42,044 bases of DNA from Clostridiaceae bacterium (GTDB lineage: Bacteria > Bacillota > Clostridia > Saccharofermentanales > UBA5734), in contig JAAYBY010000192.1 in NCBI GenBank assembly GCA_012729935.1, positions 1 through 42,044 of the forward strand, given 5' to 3'. The notes below the pieces were generated by a model. It was not told the origin of the DNA, did no database searches, and saw nothing but the letters and a program-made list of their open reading frames with translations. Shown piece by piece: positions 8,273-17,707 of the stretch. The translations under genes were made by a program, and so were the position numbers. Each line of letters starts with the position of its first letter. Position 1 is the first letter of the stretch.

Positions 8273-10933
8273 ATGCAACCAGAGAGCTTGAACACCATCC
8301 GGGAGAAATTTTTAAACTTCTTCGAATCAAAGGGTCATCTTCGTTTGCCCAGTTTTTCGCTGATTCCCCGTAATGACCCGTCGATTTTGTTGATCAATGC
8401 GGGTATGACACCTTTGAAACCGTATTTTACCGGTGCTGAAAAGCCACCGGCATTAAGGGTGACGACCTGCCAGAAATGTATACGTACACCGGATATTGAC
8501 CGGGTCGGCCAGACGGCGCGTCATGGAACCTATTTCGAGATGCTCGGCAATTTTTCGTTTGGTGATTATTTCAAGCAGGAAGTGATACCGTGGGCCTGGT
8601 CATTCTGTACAGACGTTTTGGAAATGCCGGCAGATCGGCTTTATGTATCAGTCTTTCAAGACGACGATGAAGCATTCGATATCTGGCATCACACTGTCGG
8701 ATTGTCTAAAGATCGTATATACCGGATGGGCAAAGAGGACAACTTCTGGGAACACGGCATCGGGCCGTGTGGACCGTGTTCAGAAATCTATTTTGATCGC
8801 GGACCGAAATATGGGTGTGGAAAAGAAGACTGCCATGTGGGCTGCGACTGCGATCGGTTTGTAGAATTCTGGAATCTTGTCTTTACTCAGTTTTACCGTG
8901 ACGCTGACGGCAGCTATTCTCCGCTCGAAAAAAAGAACATAGATACAGGTGCGGGATTAGAACGGTTGGCTTGCATCATGCAGGATGTTGATAATTTATT
9001 TGAAGTCGACACCATCCGTGCAATTCTTAACCATGCCTGCGAACTTGCTCAAGTAACCTACGGGGCAGAGCAGCGGTCTGACATGGCGATTCGTGTGATT
9101 ACAGATCACATCCGCAGTACGACCATGATGATCAGTGATGGTGTCATACCGTCGAATGAGGATCGAGGCTATGTATTAAGACGCTTGCTGCGCCGCGCTG
9201 CACGCTATGGCAGGCTTCTTGGTTTAAGCAAACCATTTCTGTTCAAACTGGTACCGACCGTTATCAGTGAATCATCAGGGGCTTATCCGGAACTTGAAAG
9301 CAATCGCAGCCGGATTATCCAGATCATACGCCAGGAAGAAGAGCGGTTTATGGAAACCATCCAACAGGGCAGTGCCATTCTTGATCAGCTCATTGAGACG
9401 GCACGCTCTCAGGGACATGAGGAACTCTCAGGCGCTGAGGTCTTCCGATTGCATGACACATTCGGATTTCCCTTCGACCTAACCCGTGAGATTGCCGCTG
9501 AACAGGGTCTGAAAGTTGATGAGCCGGGGTTCCAGGCGGAAATGACTCGGCAAAAAGAAACGGCCAGACAGGCTTTCCTGGCAAAGACCGGTTCAGCCTG
9601 GGATCAGGGAAGCCTGCCTGAAGCAGTCAAACGTGCAGAGCCAACCTTCTTTTCGGGCTATGAAACGCTGGAGGATGAAGGAACGGTACGCTACCTGCTC
9701 ATAACAGATGAGGCGAAAGGCCTGATCAGTGTTCAGAATGCATCAGAGGGAGATAAAGTGACGGTTATTCTTGACCGGACTCCTTTTTACGCTGCATCCG
9801 GAGGTCAAATTGGCGATACCGGACAGATCATCAGCGATAATCTGGTATTGTCTGTTGTTGACACAACGCGGACTGCTGAAGGACATTATCTGCATTCAGG
9901 TGAGGTCGTTTCCGGGATCATCCGGACAGACACCCGCGTTCAGTTGCAGGTCGATCGGCAAAAGCGGCTGGCAACAGCTCGCAACCATACCGTGACACAC
10001 CTGCTTCATCGTGCGCTTCGTGATGTGCTGGGTGATCATATCGCCCAGGCGGGTTCAGCTGTGGCTCCAGACCGGTTCCGATTTGATTTCAGCCATTTCC
10101 AGCCGATGACAGACTCGGAAAAACAAAAGGTGGAAGACCTCGTCAACCAGATGATCATCCAGAATGAGCCCGTAATAACGCGGATTATGTCGCTTGATGA
10201 TGCCCGTGCAGAAGGTGCTGTTGCCCTGTTTGATGAGAAATATGGTTCATCTGTCCGGGTTGTATCCGTCGGTTCTTTCAGCAAGGAGTTATGTGGCGGC
10301 ACACATCTTCGATATTCCTCGGAGGCCTGCCAATTCCGACTGATCAGTGAAAGCGGCATCGCGTCCGGTGTTCGTCGGATTGAAGGGGTGACAGGCAGCG
10401 GTGCCTGGCTTATTGCGCGCAGGCAAGGCCAGGAACTTCAGGCACTTAGCGATCTGGTGAAGACCAAGCCGGCAGATTTACAGGGTCGAATTCAACATAT
10501 GATCGATCAGGTTCATGTTCTGGAACATGAGCTATCCCTGCAGCAGAAAGAAAAACGATCCGGTCTGGCCGATGATTTGGTCAAACAGACAGTTGACATG
10601 AATGGTATAGCAGTCCTTGTTTCGCGTGTAGATGTGCCGGATGTTGAGCAGCTCAGGGCATTGTCCGATCAGATACGCGATCGACTGAGCGAAGCTGTTC
10701 TGGTTTTAGCTGCTGAAGTCAGCGGGAAAGCCGTATGGGTCGTCACAGCGTCTAAAGAAGCTGTCCAGCGAGGGGTTCACGCCGGTGAACTGATTCGTGA
10801 ACTCGCCAGGATAACAGGCGGCGGCGGTGGCGGAAAACCTGAAATGGCTCAGGCTGGCGGAAAAAACCCGGAAAAAATCGAGGATGCGTTGACTACCGCT
10901 CAACAGCGGCTGCAGGCTATATTGGGATCGTAA
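8273..10933 (+). CDS. alaS: Alanyl-tRNA synthetase
   Basis: Class II synthetase charging tRNA-Ala. The 886-residue product has the normal full length. The aminoacylation domain begins LNTIREKFLNFFESKGH and carries motif 2 (VTTCQKCIRTPDIDRVGQTARHGT, FEMLGNFSFGDYF) and GLERLACIMQ. The editing domain has the HTVTHLLHRALRDVLGDHIAQAGS zinc/catalytic segment and CGGTHL. A C-terminal C-Ala domain ends in a glycine-rich GGGGGGK stretch and the usual ARITGGGGGGKPEMAQAGG motif. I choose the ATG at 8273, with AAAGGAG at 8255-8261, over an in-frame TTG 66 nt upstream that coincides with the -35 element. An insertion with clustered Cys (CGKEDCHVGCDCD) near residue 180 is present, as in many bacterial AlaRS. 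A HIT gene follows after 26 nt and is probably cotranscribed. Confidence 0.96.
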   Translation: MQPESLNTIREKFLNFFESKGHLRLPSFSLIPRNDPSILLINAGMTPLKPYFTGAEKPPALRVTTCQKCIRTPDIDRVGQTARHGTYFEMLGNFSFGDYFKQEVIPWAWSFCTDVLEMPADRLYVSVFQDDDEAFDIWHHTVGLSKDRIYRMGKEDNFWEHGIGPCGPCSEIYFDRGPKYGCGKEDCHVGCDCDRFVEFWNLVFTQFYRDADGSYSPLEKKNIDTGAGLERLACIMQDVDNLFEVDTIRAILNHACELAQVTYGAEQRSDMAIRVITDHIRSTTMMISDGVIPSNEDRGYVLRRLLRRAARYGRLLGLSKPFLFKLVPTVISESSGAYPELESNRSRIIQIIRQEEERFMETIQQGSAILDQLIETARSQGHEELSGAEVFRLHDTFGFPFDLTREIAAEQGLKVDEPGFQAEMTRQKETARQAFLAKTGSAWDQGSLPEAVKRAEPTFFSGYETLEDEGTVRYLLITDEAKGLISVQNASEGDKVTVILDRTPFYAASGGQIGDTGQIISDNLVLSVVDTTRTAEGHYLHSGEVVSGIIRTDTRVQLQVDRQKRLATARNHTVTHLLHRALRDVLGDHIAQAGSAVAPDRFRFDFSHFQPMTDSEKQKVEDLVNQMIIQNEPVITRIMSLDDARAEGAVALFDEKYGSSVRVVSVGSFSKELCGGTHLRYSSEACQFRLISESGIASGVRRIEGVTGSGAWLIARRQGQELQALSDLVKTKPADLQGRIQHMIDQVHVLEHELSLQQKEKRSGLADDLVKQTVDMNGIAVLVSRVDVPDVEQLRALSDQIRDRLSEAVLVLAAEVSGKAVWVVTASKEAVQRGVHAGELIRELARITGGGGGGKPEMAQAGGKNPEKIEDALTTAQQRLQAILGS

Positions 10934-10959
10934 ACGTATTGATCAAAGAGGTGAGCTAA

Positions 10960-11310
10960 ATGTCTGACTGTCTATTTTGTAAGATCAGCAGCGGAGAGAT
11001 ACCGGCTGATATTGTTTATGAAGATGATCGGGTGATTGCTTTTCGGGATATCCATCCTGTTGCACCTGTACACATCCTGATTGTCCCGAAAACACATGTT
11101 GCGACGATGTTGGAGTTGGCTGCTCGTCCGGACGGGTCGGATTTGGCTTCGGCTGTTCTTAAGGTTATCCCCGAAATAGCCCGAAAAATGCAGGTTGATC
11201 AGTCGGGCTTTCGTCTGATCAACAACTGTGGTGAAGAAGGCGGGCAGACGATACCACATGTCCACTTTCATCTGATTGGCGGACGAAAGCTCGGAGAAAA
11301 ACTTATTTGA
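10960..11310 (+). CDS. HIT-family nucleotide-binding protein (HINT-like)
   Basis: A 116-residue histidine-triad protein. It starts CLFCKISSGEIPADIVYEDD, typical of the HinT/PKCI branch, and ends with the triad HVHFHLIGGRKLG, where the middle His is the expected nucleophile. HINT enzymes hydrolyse nucleoside phosphoramidates and, notably, aminoacyl-adenylates. Its position directly behind alaS therefore fits a housekeeping role of clearing misformed aminoacyl-AMP; that link is inference. GAGGTGAG precedes the ATG by 6 nt. No frameshift or missing residue is seen. The exact physiological substrate is not known for bacterial members. Confidence 0.93.
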   Translation: MSDCLFCKISSGEIPADIVYEDDRVIAFRDIHPVAPVHILIVPKTHVATMLELAARPDGSDLASAVLKVIPEIARKMQVDQSGFRLINNCGEEGGQTIPHVHFHLIGGRKLGEKLI

Positions 11311-11362
11311 TCGAATTTGATCAGAAAAGGACAGTCAAACAGACGGTCTAACAGAGTCGTAG

Positions 11363-11392
11363 TTGACGACAAGCGACTGATGCTTGTATAAT
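11363..11392 (+). promoter_or_regulatory. Strong sigma-A promoter of rpsU
   Basis: TTGACG (11363-11368), an 18-nt spacer, then a consensus TATAAT (11387-11392). Transcription would start near 11399, just before a short GC hairpin in the rpsU leader. Confidence 0.8.
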
Positions 11393-11403
11393 ATGGCATG
11401 AAT

Positions 11404-11427
11404 CGCCCTGACTGGTAAGGGCGTTTT
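11404..11427 (+). terminator. Terminator-like hairpin at the start of the rpsU leader
   Basis: CGCCCT (11404-11409) pairs perfectly with AGGGCG (11418-11423) and is followed by TTTT. It begins only about 5 nt after the predicted transcription start, so it cannot be a terminator for the promoter at 11363 unless it acts as an attenuator. It could also end read-through from the alaS-HIT unit. Confidence 0.5.
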
Positions 11428-11470
11428 ATGTGGCGAATAGCTAGATATCGCCGTGAGGGGAGGGAAAAAA

Positions 11471-11644
11471 ATGTCAGAAATCAGAGTCAAGGAAAATGAA
11501 TCTCTTGACAGTGCCCTGAGACGATTCAAGCGCTCCTGTGCCCGTTCCGGTGTTCTTGCTGAAGTTCGCAAACGTGAACACTACGAAAAACCGAGTGTCA
11601 AACGCAAGAAGAAATCAGAAGCCGCCAGAAAAAGAAAACGCTGA
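11471..11644 (+). CDS. rpsU: Small ribosomal subunit protein bS21
   Basis: A 57-residue, strongly basic protein. SEIRVKENESLDSALRRFKR, SGVLAEVRKREHYEKPSVKR and the Lys/Arg-rich tail are diagnostic of S21, which binds 16S rRNA near the anti-Shine-Dalgarno and aids initiation. The start is the ATG at 11471, with GAGGGGAGGG directly upstream. An in-frame GTG 18 nt earlier overlaps that ribosome site and is rejected. It is normally followed by a yqeY-like gene in Firmicutes; here recJ follows after 150 nt. It has its own strong promoter. Confidence 0.96.
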   Translation: MSEIRVKENESLDSALRRFKRSCARSGVLAEVRKREHYEKPSVKRKKKSEAARKRKR

Positions 11645-11740
11645 CGGAAAGAATACGAATGATGCCCGCGTAATGGTGAAACTGGTGTCCTGGCTGTCAG
11701 GCACAGACATGGCGGCAGAAATCAATGAACGCACACAAGA

Positions 11741-11773
11741 ACAGGCCCGATGTCTGACAGATATCGGGCCTGT
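11741..11773 (+). other. Perfect 11-bp stem-loop in the recJ leader
   Basis: ACAGGCCCGAT (11741-11751) and ATCGGGCCTGT (11763-11773) are exact complements around an 11-nt loop. No U-run follows; instead the recJ Shine-Dalgarno AGGAGG begins 8 nt later. The loop contains CTGACAG (11754-11760), complementary to CTGTCAG about 60 nt upstream, so an alternative pairing is possible. It may be a regulatory leader or an RNA-processing site between rpsU and recJ. Confidence 0.55.
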
Positions 11774-11794
11774 CTGCAACAGGAGGAACAGATC

Positions 11795-13924
11795 GTGACG
11801 TCAGATGGGTACAAGGAATGGCGTCTTTTGGCGAATACGTCTGACCACGGCGTTTTACTGGACCGCCTCTTGTTGGCGCGCGGCTTTCAAACACCGGAAG
11901 AAGCGGCAATTTTTCTCAGGCCGACCCTTGAGCAACTCCATGACCCATATCTGCTGCCGGACATGCAGTTGGCAGCGGATTTATTGCTCCAGGCAATAGA
12001 CCGCAAATCATCCATTGCCATTCACGGCGATTATGATGTCGATGGACTGACCGGAACAGCGTTGCTGGTTCGTTTTTTGCGCGCACACGGAATCGAACCG
12101 GTTGTCCTGATTCCGGATCGTTTTGCTGATGGGTATGGTCTTACAGAGGCGACTGCCAGTCAGCTGATTGATGCCGGCATTGATCTTCTGATCACAGTTG
12201 ACTGCGGAATTTCCAGCATCGAAGAGATAGCACACCTGAAAAATTCGGGAATCCAGGTGATTGTGACCGATCATCACGAATGCGCTGAGCAGCTTCCACC
12301 TGCCGATGCTGTCATCAATCCAAAGCGCCCTGACAGCCGCTATCCCTTTCCTAGTCTGGCCGGTGCGGCTGTCGCCTTGAAACTGGTGCAGGCCTGCTGC
12401 CGGAGTCAGCCTGATGAGCAATGGCTGCGCTATCTTGACCTGGTTTGTATCGGAACCGTCGCTGATGTTGTCCCGTTAACGGATGAAAACCGGGTGCTCG
12501 TCGCCTGCGGACTGGCTCAGTTGAATCAAACAGTTTGCGAGAGCGATCAATATTCAGGGATTCCGCCGAGCTCATCAGTTGGTTTAAGCAGTTTGATCCA
12601 GACGGTTAATCCGGATCAAAAGCAGGTAACCGCCAGACTATTGGGATTCTCAGTCTCGCCCAAACTAAACGCAGCTGGCCGAATGGGCGACACCGATGAC
12701 GCGATCCGGCTTCTGCTGACCGATGATCCGCAGGAAGCTGACAAACTGGCGCGTCGCCTGGTTGAGATCAATAATGAACGACGGTTGATTGAAAACGAGA
12801 TGACCAGCGAGGCCATCGCTTTACTGGATCAAGAAACAAATCTGGATAATCAGGCTGTTTTAATCGCATGCAAACCGGACTGGCATCCCGGTGTTATTGG
12901 TATCGCTGCTGCCCGTCTGGCTGAGTATTATATGCGGCCGGTGATTGTCCTGACCAGAGAAGGTGATCAATACAGAGGTTCCTGCCGCAGCTGGGGTGAG
13001 ATCAATCTGCTGGATATTCTTAAGCATGCAGCACCGTTTATTGATCGTTTCGGCGGTCATCGGGAAGCTGCAGGGTTGACACTTTCTGTTGATCGATTGA
13101 CTGACTTTCGTCGAGCTGTTCAGGAATATGCCAGACAGCTGGGTCAAAAAACGAGACAGGCTGATATAACGGCGGATCTTGTTGTTTCAGCATCTGATCT
13201 GACGATTGAAAATGCCGAAACTCTGCGCTTGCTTGAACCATTTGGTCAGGGGAATCAGCTTCCGCTTTTCATTTTTCAGGGATTGATGGTGACTGATCTG
13301 AGAGTAGTCGGTCAGGGCGATCATCTGAAAATGACGGTTCAGTATGGAGGAACCGGACAAAGCTGGGATGCGATTGCATTTCGCCAGGCAGGGGCTGGTG
13401 ACTGGCTGGCTCCAGGAGATCTGGTTGATTTGCTCTTTTCACTGGATATCAATGAGTGGCGTGGCCGACGAAGCATCCAGCTCAATGTGCGGGATATTCA
13501 TCCGTCTGACAAAACAGGGGTCAATCCGTCCGTTTTATTTGAGGCTGAACAGCTTTATCAGTCACATCAGGATATTCATAAACTGGCTGCCCAGATCAAT
13601 CTGTCTTTTGATGACTTGCTGCCCGATCGTGCAGATTATCGGATGGTATACCAGTACTTGAGAACGCATTTCAACGATCAGCCGAAACGCGTCGATCTCT
13701 GGGTTCTGGCCATGAAGATCGCTCACAGTTATCAGAAACAGATTCATTTATTTCAGTTATCCAGAATTTTAAATGTTTTTGAAGAAGCGGGTCTGGTCGA
13801 TCAGCAGCGTATCGACTTCAATCAGATCAAACTCAGACTGATTCCTGTTCGCGGCAAAGTTTCGCTTGAACATTCACCGACATTCAGACAGATGTCACGA
13901 GTTCTTGAAGGCGGGGTGACCTGA
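11795..13924 (+). CDS. recJ: Single-stranded-DNA-specific exonuclease RecJ
   Basis: A 5'-3' single-strand DNA exonuclease of the DHH phosphoesterase family, acting in recombination and base-excision repair. The GTG at 11795 has a consensus AGGAGG 8 nt upstream and gives 709 residues. An in-frame ATG at 11750 lies inside a hairpin and has no ribosome site. Metal-binding motifs are intact: HGDYDVDG (D79, D81, D83), VDCGIS, and TDHHE (D159-H160-H161). The DHHA1 motif FGGHREAAGL and a C-terminal OB-fold segment (LKMTVQYGGTGQSWDAIAF) follow. The last 150 residues form an extra C-terminal extension seen in Firmicutes RecJ. The stop overlaps the rel start by one base (TGATG). The two genes are commonly adjacent in Firmicutes. 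Confidence 0.95.
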   Translation: MTSDGYKEWRLLANTSDHGVLLDRLLLARGFQTPEEAAIFLRPTLEQLHDPYLLPDMQLAADLLLQAIDRKSSIAIHGDYDVDGLTGTALLVRFLRAHGIEPVVLIPDRFADGYGLTEATASQLIDAGIDLLITVDCGISSIEEIAHLKNSGIQVIVTDHHECAEQLPPADAVINPKRPDSRYPFPSLAGAAVALKLVQACCRSQPDEQWLRYLDLVCIGTVADVVPLTDENRVLVACGLAQLNQTVCESDQYSGIPPSSSVGLSSLIQTVNPDQKQVTARLLGFSVSPKLNAAGRMGDTDDAIRLLLTDDPQEADKLARRLVEINNERRLIENEMTSEAIALLDQETNLDNQAVLIACKPDWHPGVIGIAAARLAEYYMRPVIVLTREGDQYRGSCRSWGEINLLDILKHAAPFIDRFGGHREAAGLTLSVDRLTDFRRAVQEYARQLGQKTRQADITADLVVSASDLTIENAETLRLLEPFGQGNQLPLFIFQGLMVTDLRVVGQGDHLKMTVQYGGTGQSWDAIAFRQAGAGDWLAPGDLVDLLFSLDINEWRGRRSIQLNVRDIHPSDKTGVNPSVLFEAEQLYQSHQDIHKLAAQINLSFDDLLPDRADYRMVYQYLRTHFNDQPKRVDLWVLAMKIAHSYQKQIHLFQLSRILNVFEEAGLVDQQRIDFNQIKLRLIPVRGKVSLEHSPTFRQMSRVLEGGVT

Positions 13925-16230
13925 TGTCCCCAACGAAAGAGCGATCAAATCAAAGAATACTGGATCAGATTCTGGAACGGTATGTCAGCTACTCCGGTGG
14001 CAATCAAGGCGAGAAAATTGTTCGAGCCTATCAGTTTGCGATGGAAGCCCATGGTCAGCAGCAACGTGCAACCGGCGAACCGTACATCATTCATCCGCTC
14101 GCTGTCGCAGCCATTCTGATTGATCTTGAAGTCGACGAGGATACACTTGCGGCAGCTTTGCTGCATGATACCGTTGAGGATACTGGAAAAACCGTCGAAG
14201 AAATACGTGAGCAATTTGGTGATGATGTTGCGGCTCTGGTTGATGGCGTTACAAAGCTGAGCAGAATTCCTTATTCGTCGAAAGAAGAAATACAGGCCGA
14301 GAATTTCCGAAAAATGTTTTTGGCTATGGCCAAAGATATTCGTGTTGTTTTGATCAAGCTGGCGGACCGGCTGCACAATATGCGAACCCTTCGCAACATG
14401 AGACCGGAAAAGCAGGCGGAAAAAGCCCGTGAAACACTAGATATTTATGCTCCGCTGGCCCATCGGCTGGGCATCTATAAGATCAAATGGGAACTTGAGG
14501 ATTTGTGCCTCAGGTATATCGATCGCGATGCCTATTACGAGTTGGTAGGGGCGATTGCCCAGAAGCGATCCGAGCGTGAAAAGTATCTTGAAGAGATTGT
14601 GATTCAGCTGCAGATAAAAATTCGGGAAATGGGTATCAAATCGGAGATTGAAGGCCGTCCCAAACATTTCTACAGTATCTATCGAAAAATGAAGCAGCAA
14701 CAGAAAAGTCTTGATCAGATTTATGATCTGTTTGCCGCTCGTATCATTGTGAAAACGGTATCAGACTGTTATGCGGTACTTGGCCTCGTTCATGAACTCT
14801 ATAAGCCCATGCCCGGTCGGTTCAAAGATTATATTGCCATGCCTAAACCGAATATGTACCAATCATTGCACACCACGGTTATCGGCCCGCGCGGCATACC
14901 GTTTGAAATCCAGATTCGGACCGAAAGTATGCATCGGACGGCAGAATATGGCATAGCCGCGCACTGGCGCTACAAAGAAACCGCTAAACCATCACAGCCG
15001 GAAGACAGCTTTGACAGTAAACTGGCATGGTTGAGACAACTGCTTGAATGGCAAAAAGATATGCGTGACGCAGGCGAGTTCATGGAATCACTGAAAAACG
15101 GACTGGTTGCTGACGAAGTGTTCGTTTTTACACCCAAAGGAGATGTGCGTTCGCTGCCGGCCGGATCTGTACCGATTGATTTCGCATACAGCATTCACAG
15201 CGGTGTTGGTAATCGAATGTATGGTGCGAAAGTAAACGGCCGCATGGTTCCTCTGACCTATGAACTGCAAAATGGTGACATCGTTGACATACTGACGTCG
15301 GATAAAGTCCATGGACCCAGTCGCGACTGGCTGAAAATTGTCAAAAGTACTTCAGCCAGAACAAAAATCAGCCAATGGTTTAAAAAAGAGATGCGGCAGG
15401 AGAACATTGACCGCGGTCGAGAGATCGTTGACCGGGAAATCAAGAAGACAGGTTTCACATCCGGACAGCTTCAGAAAAGCGAGTTTATCCATTCCATATT
15501 GCGCCGCTACACCATGAACAGTATGGACGACGTCTATGCTGCAGTCGGATACGGTGGATTGTCGGCAGGCCGGATTGTGTCAAATCTCAGAGATGCATAT
15601 ATCCGATCTCTGCCAGACGATGAGCGGATGAAACTCGGTTACCGTGTGACATCATCCAATCAGGTCATCTACAGTCCCCAGACAAGTGCGCTGGTAGACG
15701 ATAAGGTCCAAGCTGAACAGAAAAAAGCAAAACAGCACGGACGTGAACAGTCAGATCATGGTGTGATTGTCAAGGGGATTGACAATTGCCTGGTGCGGCT
15801 GTCCCGCTGCTGCAGTCCTGTGCCGGGAGATCCGATTATCGGGTATGTGACGAGAGGAAAGGGCGTTGCCGTGCATCGAACCGACTGCCCAAACATCCGC
15901 CATCTTCTCCAGGTCTCTGGCGATTCAGCTGCCGATGCTGAAAAAGCGTCCCGATTGATTGACGTTGCCTGGGGCCGTGAGAACCGTGACACAACCTATC
16001 AGGTCACCTTGAAAATCCTGGCACACGACAGACGTCATCTGCTTGCGGAAGTTTCGAATGCCATTGCCGATGAAAAAGTGTCAATCATATCCGGGCAGAT
16101 GATGGCAATGAAAGATGTCACCGCAACGCTGACCATGACCATCGAAGTGAACAGTCAAAGCCAGTATGATCGCGTTCTGGGGCGGATAAAAGCCATTAGG
16201 GACGTTATAGATGTCAAACGCGGCCATTGA
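13924..16230 (+). CDS. rel: Bifunctional (p)ppGpp synthetase/hydrolase (Rel)
   Basis: Makes and degrades the stringent-response alarmone. The 768 residues show an N-terminal HD hydrolase domain (H57 in IIHPLA, H81-D82 in LLHDTVEDT), then a synthetase domain with YDLFAARIIV and GRFKDYIAMPKPNMYQSLHT. The RFKD signature matches the RxKD loop of bifunctional enzymes rather than the ExDD of synthetase-only RelA. A TGS domain (VFVFTPKGDVRSLPAGSVPIDFAYSIH), a zinc-finger-like helical region (CCSPVPGD) and a C-terminal ACT domain follow. All catalytic motifs look complete, so both activities are expected. The start overlaps the recJ stop, suggesting coupled translation. No dtd gene follows, unlike many relatives. 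Confidence 0.96.
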   Translation: MSPTKERSNQRILDQILERYVSYSGGNQGEKIVRAYQFAMEAHGQQQRATGEPYIIHPLAVAAILIDLEVDEDTLAAALLHDTVEDTGKTVEEIREQFGDDVAALVDGVTKLSRIPYSSKEEIQAENFRKMFLAMAKDIRVVLIKLADRLHNMRTLRNMRPEKQAEKARETLDIYAPLAHRLGIYKIKWELEDLCLRYIDRDAYYELVGAIAQKRSEREKYLEEIVIQLQIKIREMGIKSEIEGRPKHFYSIYRKMKQQQKSLDQIYDLFAARIIVKTVSDCYAVLGLVHELYKPMPGRFKDYIAMPKPNMYQSLHTTVIGPRGIPFEIQIRTESMHRTAEYGIAAHWRYKETAKPSQPEDSFDSKLAWLRQLLEWQKDMRDAGEFMESLKNGLVADEVFVFTPKGDVRSLPAGSVPIDFAYSIHSGVGNRMYGAKVNGRMVPLTYELQNGDIVDILTSDKVHGPSRDWLKIVKSTSARTKISQWFKKEMRQENIDRGREIVDREIKKTGFTSGQLQKSEFIHSILRRYTMNSMDDVYAAVGYGGLSAGRIVSNLRDAYIRSLPDDERMKLGYRVTSSNQVIYSPQTSALVDDKVQAEQKKAKQHGREQSDHGVIVKGIDNCLVRLSRCCSPVPGDPIIGYVTRGKGVAVHRTDCPNIRHLLQVSGDSAADAEKASRLIDVAWGRENRDTTYQVTLKILAHDRRHLLAEVSNAIADEKVSIISGQMMAMKDVTATLTMTIEVNSQSQYDRVLGRIKAIRDVIDVKRGH

Positions 16231-16352
16231 TTTGCTTGCCGCACGGGCAACCAGGCACATGCTGATCATGTCAAAATAATACAAAACAGAGCAAGAAAAT
16301 AACACAGATACCGCTTGAGCTGATATACAATAGCAAAGAAGCAGGTGATTAT

Positions 16353-17696
16353 TTGCGTTCATTCGATCTGGCAAACATCAAGAGTGAGTCAGTCAGTTTT
16401 TTAAATGCAGCTGCTGACCATTACAGCAAGGCATGCGGTGTAGCATGCCGGGTGATTGATTCGCTCGGCAGCACCTGTTATATTGCCGCTGAGCCGGATC
16501 AGATCAGAATCTGTGACCTGACGTCTGTTATGCTTAAAGAAGAGACAACGGAAAAAGAATTGCAGACGGCCTGCATCTGTGATCATGCCCATTTATATGG
16601 CTGCTATCAGGCAGAGCGTTTCGGCGGCCAGTATATTTATTTTTGCCCATTAGGCCTGACGCACTGGGCAGCACCGGTTTACCGGGACGGCTCGCCGATT
16701 GGCGCCTTGATCTGCGGACCGGTCAATATGGTGGATCCTGAAGAATTTCTACTGGATGATCTCGTCGTAAAAAATGGCATTCATCCGGATCATCTGTCGC
16801 AGATGCACCATGCAATCCAGTCAGTTCCGGTGATTTCCACTGAACGAGTCAACGCGATGAGCGAGCTGCTGTTCTATGTTGCGGATTCGTTGTCCGACGC
16901 ATCGTTCGAACAGGTGAAAAACCGCAAGGAGTCTGGTGATTTGCAGGCGCTTCTCTGGGACCAGATCCACTTTATGAAACGGTTTACCCATGTCAGCGAA
17001 GAGAATCTTGCCTATCCAATTGAAAAGGAAGATGAATTGCTGCAGCAGATTGAGATGGGAAATAAAGCGGTTTCGCAGAAAATTCTCAATGAAATCATGG
17101 GTCATATTTTCTTTTCCAGCAGCGGAAGCATTGAAATCATGCGGGCGCGTGTGTTGGAACTGGTTGTTTTGCTGTCTCGAGCAGCCATCCGCGGCGGTGC
17201 CGATGTACAGCAGATTTTCGGGTTGAATTATACCTATTTGAGCAAAATTCAGTCTTTTCAGAATATCGATGAAATCGCCTACTGGCTGTCCGGTATCATG
17301 ACACGTTTTACAGATCAGGTTTTCAATCTGACACATGTAAAGCATGCAGACGTCATTTTTCATGCGATCAGTTTTATCAAGAAGAACTATATGAAGAAAA
17401 TAACGCTGGAGCAGGCGGCATCACATGTTTATTTAAGTCCGGCTTATTTCAGCCGCCTGTTCAAACTTGAGATGGGAGAAAACTTCAACACCTATGTCAA
17501 TTCAATACGTGTACAGTCAGCCAAGAATCTGTTGATGAATGAAGCCATTCCGATGATCGATATCGCCAGTCTGGTCGGCTTTGAAACACAAAGTTATTTT
17601 TCAAAGGTATTTAAGCGTTTAACAGGTGTTACACCTGGTAAATATAGAGAGTCCAGGGGCCAGATCAGGCCCGAAAATAATTCTGTAACCAAATAG
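16353..17696 (+). CDS. PocR-domain AraC-family transcriptional regulator
   Basis: A 447-residue regulator. Residues about 10-190 form a PocR-type sensory domain (LFD-like opening, CICDHAHLYGCYQAERFGGQYIYFCPLGLTHWAAPVYRDGSPIGALICGPV). Residues about 340-440 are a double helix-turn-helix AraC domain (ITLEQAASHVYLSPAYFSRLFK, then PMIDIASLVGFETQSYFSKVFKRLTGVTPGKYR). PocR domains are linked in many anaerobes to sensing small alcohols, amines or other C1/C3 compounds and often control corrinoid-dependent pathways. The start is a TTG with AGGTG close by; it gives a complete domain, but the spacing is short, so the start is less sure. The corrinoid-protein gene follows after 11 nt and is the obvious target and operon partner. 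The cysteines of the domain are retained, so a metal- or redox-linked input is possible. Confidence 0.88.
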   Translation: MRSFDLANIKSESVSFLNAAADHYSKACGVACRVIDSLGSTCYIAAEPDQIRICDLTSVMLKEETTEKELQTACICDHAHLYGCYQAERFGGQYIYFCPLGLTHWAAPVYRDGSPIGALICGPVNMVDPEEFLLDDLVVKNGIHPDHLSQMHHAIQSVPVISTERVNAMSELLFYVADSLSDASFEQVKNRKESGDLQALLWDQIHFMKRFTHVSEENLAYPIEKEDELLQQIEMGNKAVSQKILNEIMGHIFFSSSGSIEIMRARVLELVVLLSRAAIRGGADVQQIFGLNYTYLSKIQSFQNIDEIAYWLSGIMTRFTDQVFNLTHVKHADVIFHAISFIKKNYMKKITLEQAASHVYLSPAYFSRLFKLEMGENFNTYVNSIRVQSAKNLLMNEAIPMIDIASLVGFETQSYFSKVFKRLTGVTPGKYRESRGQIRPENNSVTK

Positions 17697-17707
17697 GGAG
17701 GTACACA

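Noticed and set aside
11538..11672. Longer open frame upstream of the 41-codon leader frame, overlapping rpsU
   Set aside because: It runs out of frame through the clear rpsU gene and has no ribosome site; only the part from 11673 is worth mentioning, as a leader.
16821..17363. 180-codon minus-strand frame inside the PocR regulator gene
   Set aside because: It is a shadow of the real gene with no ribosome site or family resemblance.
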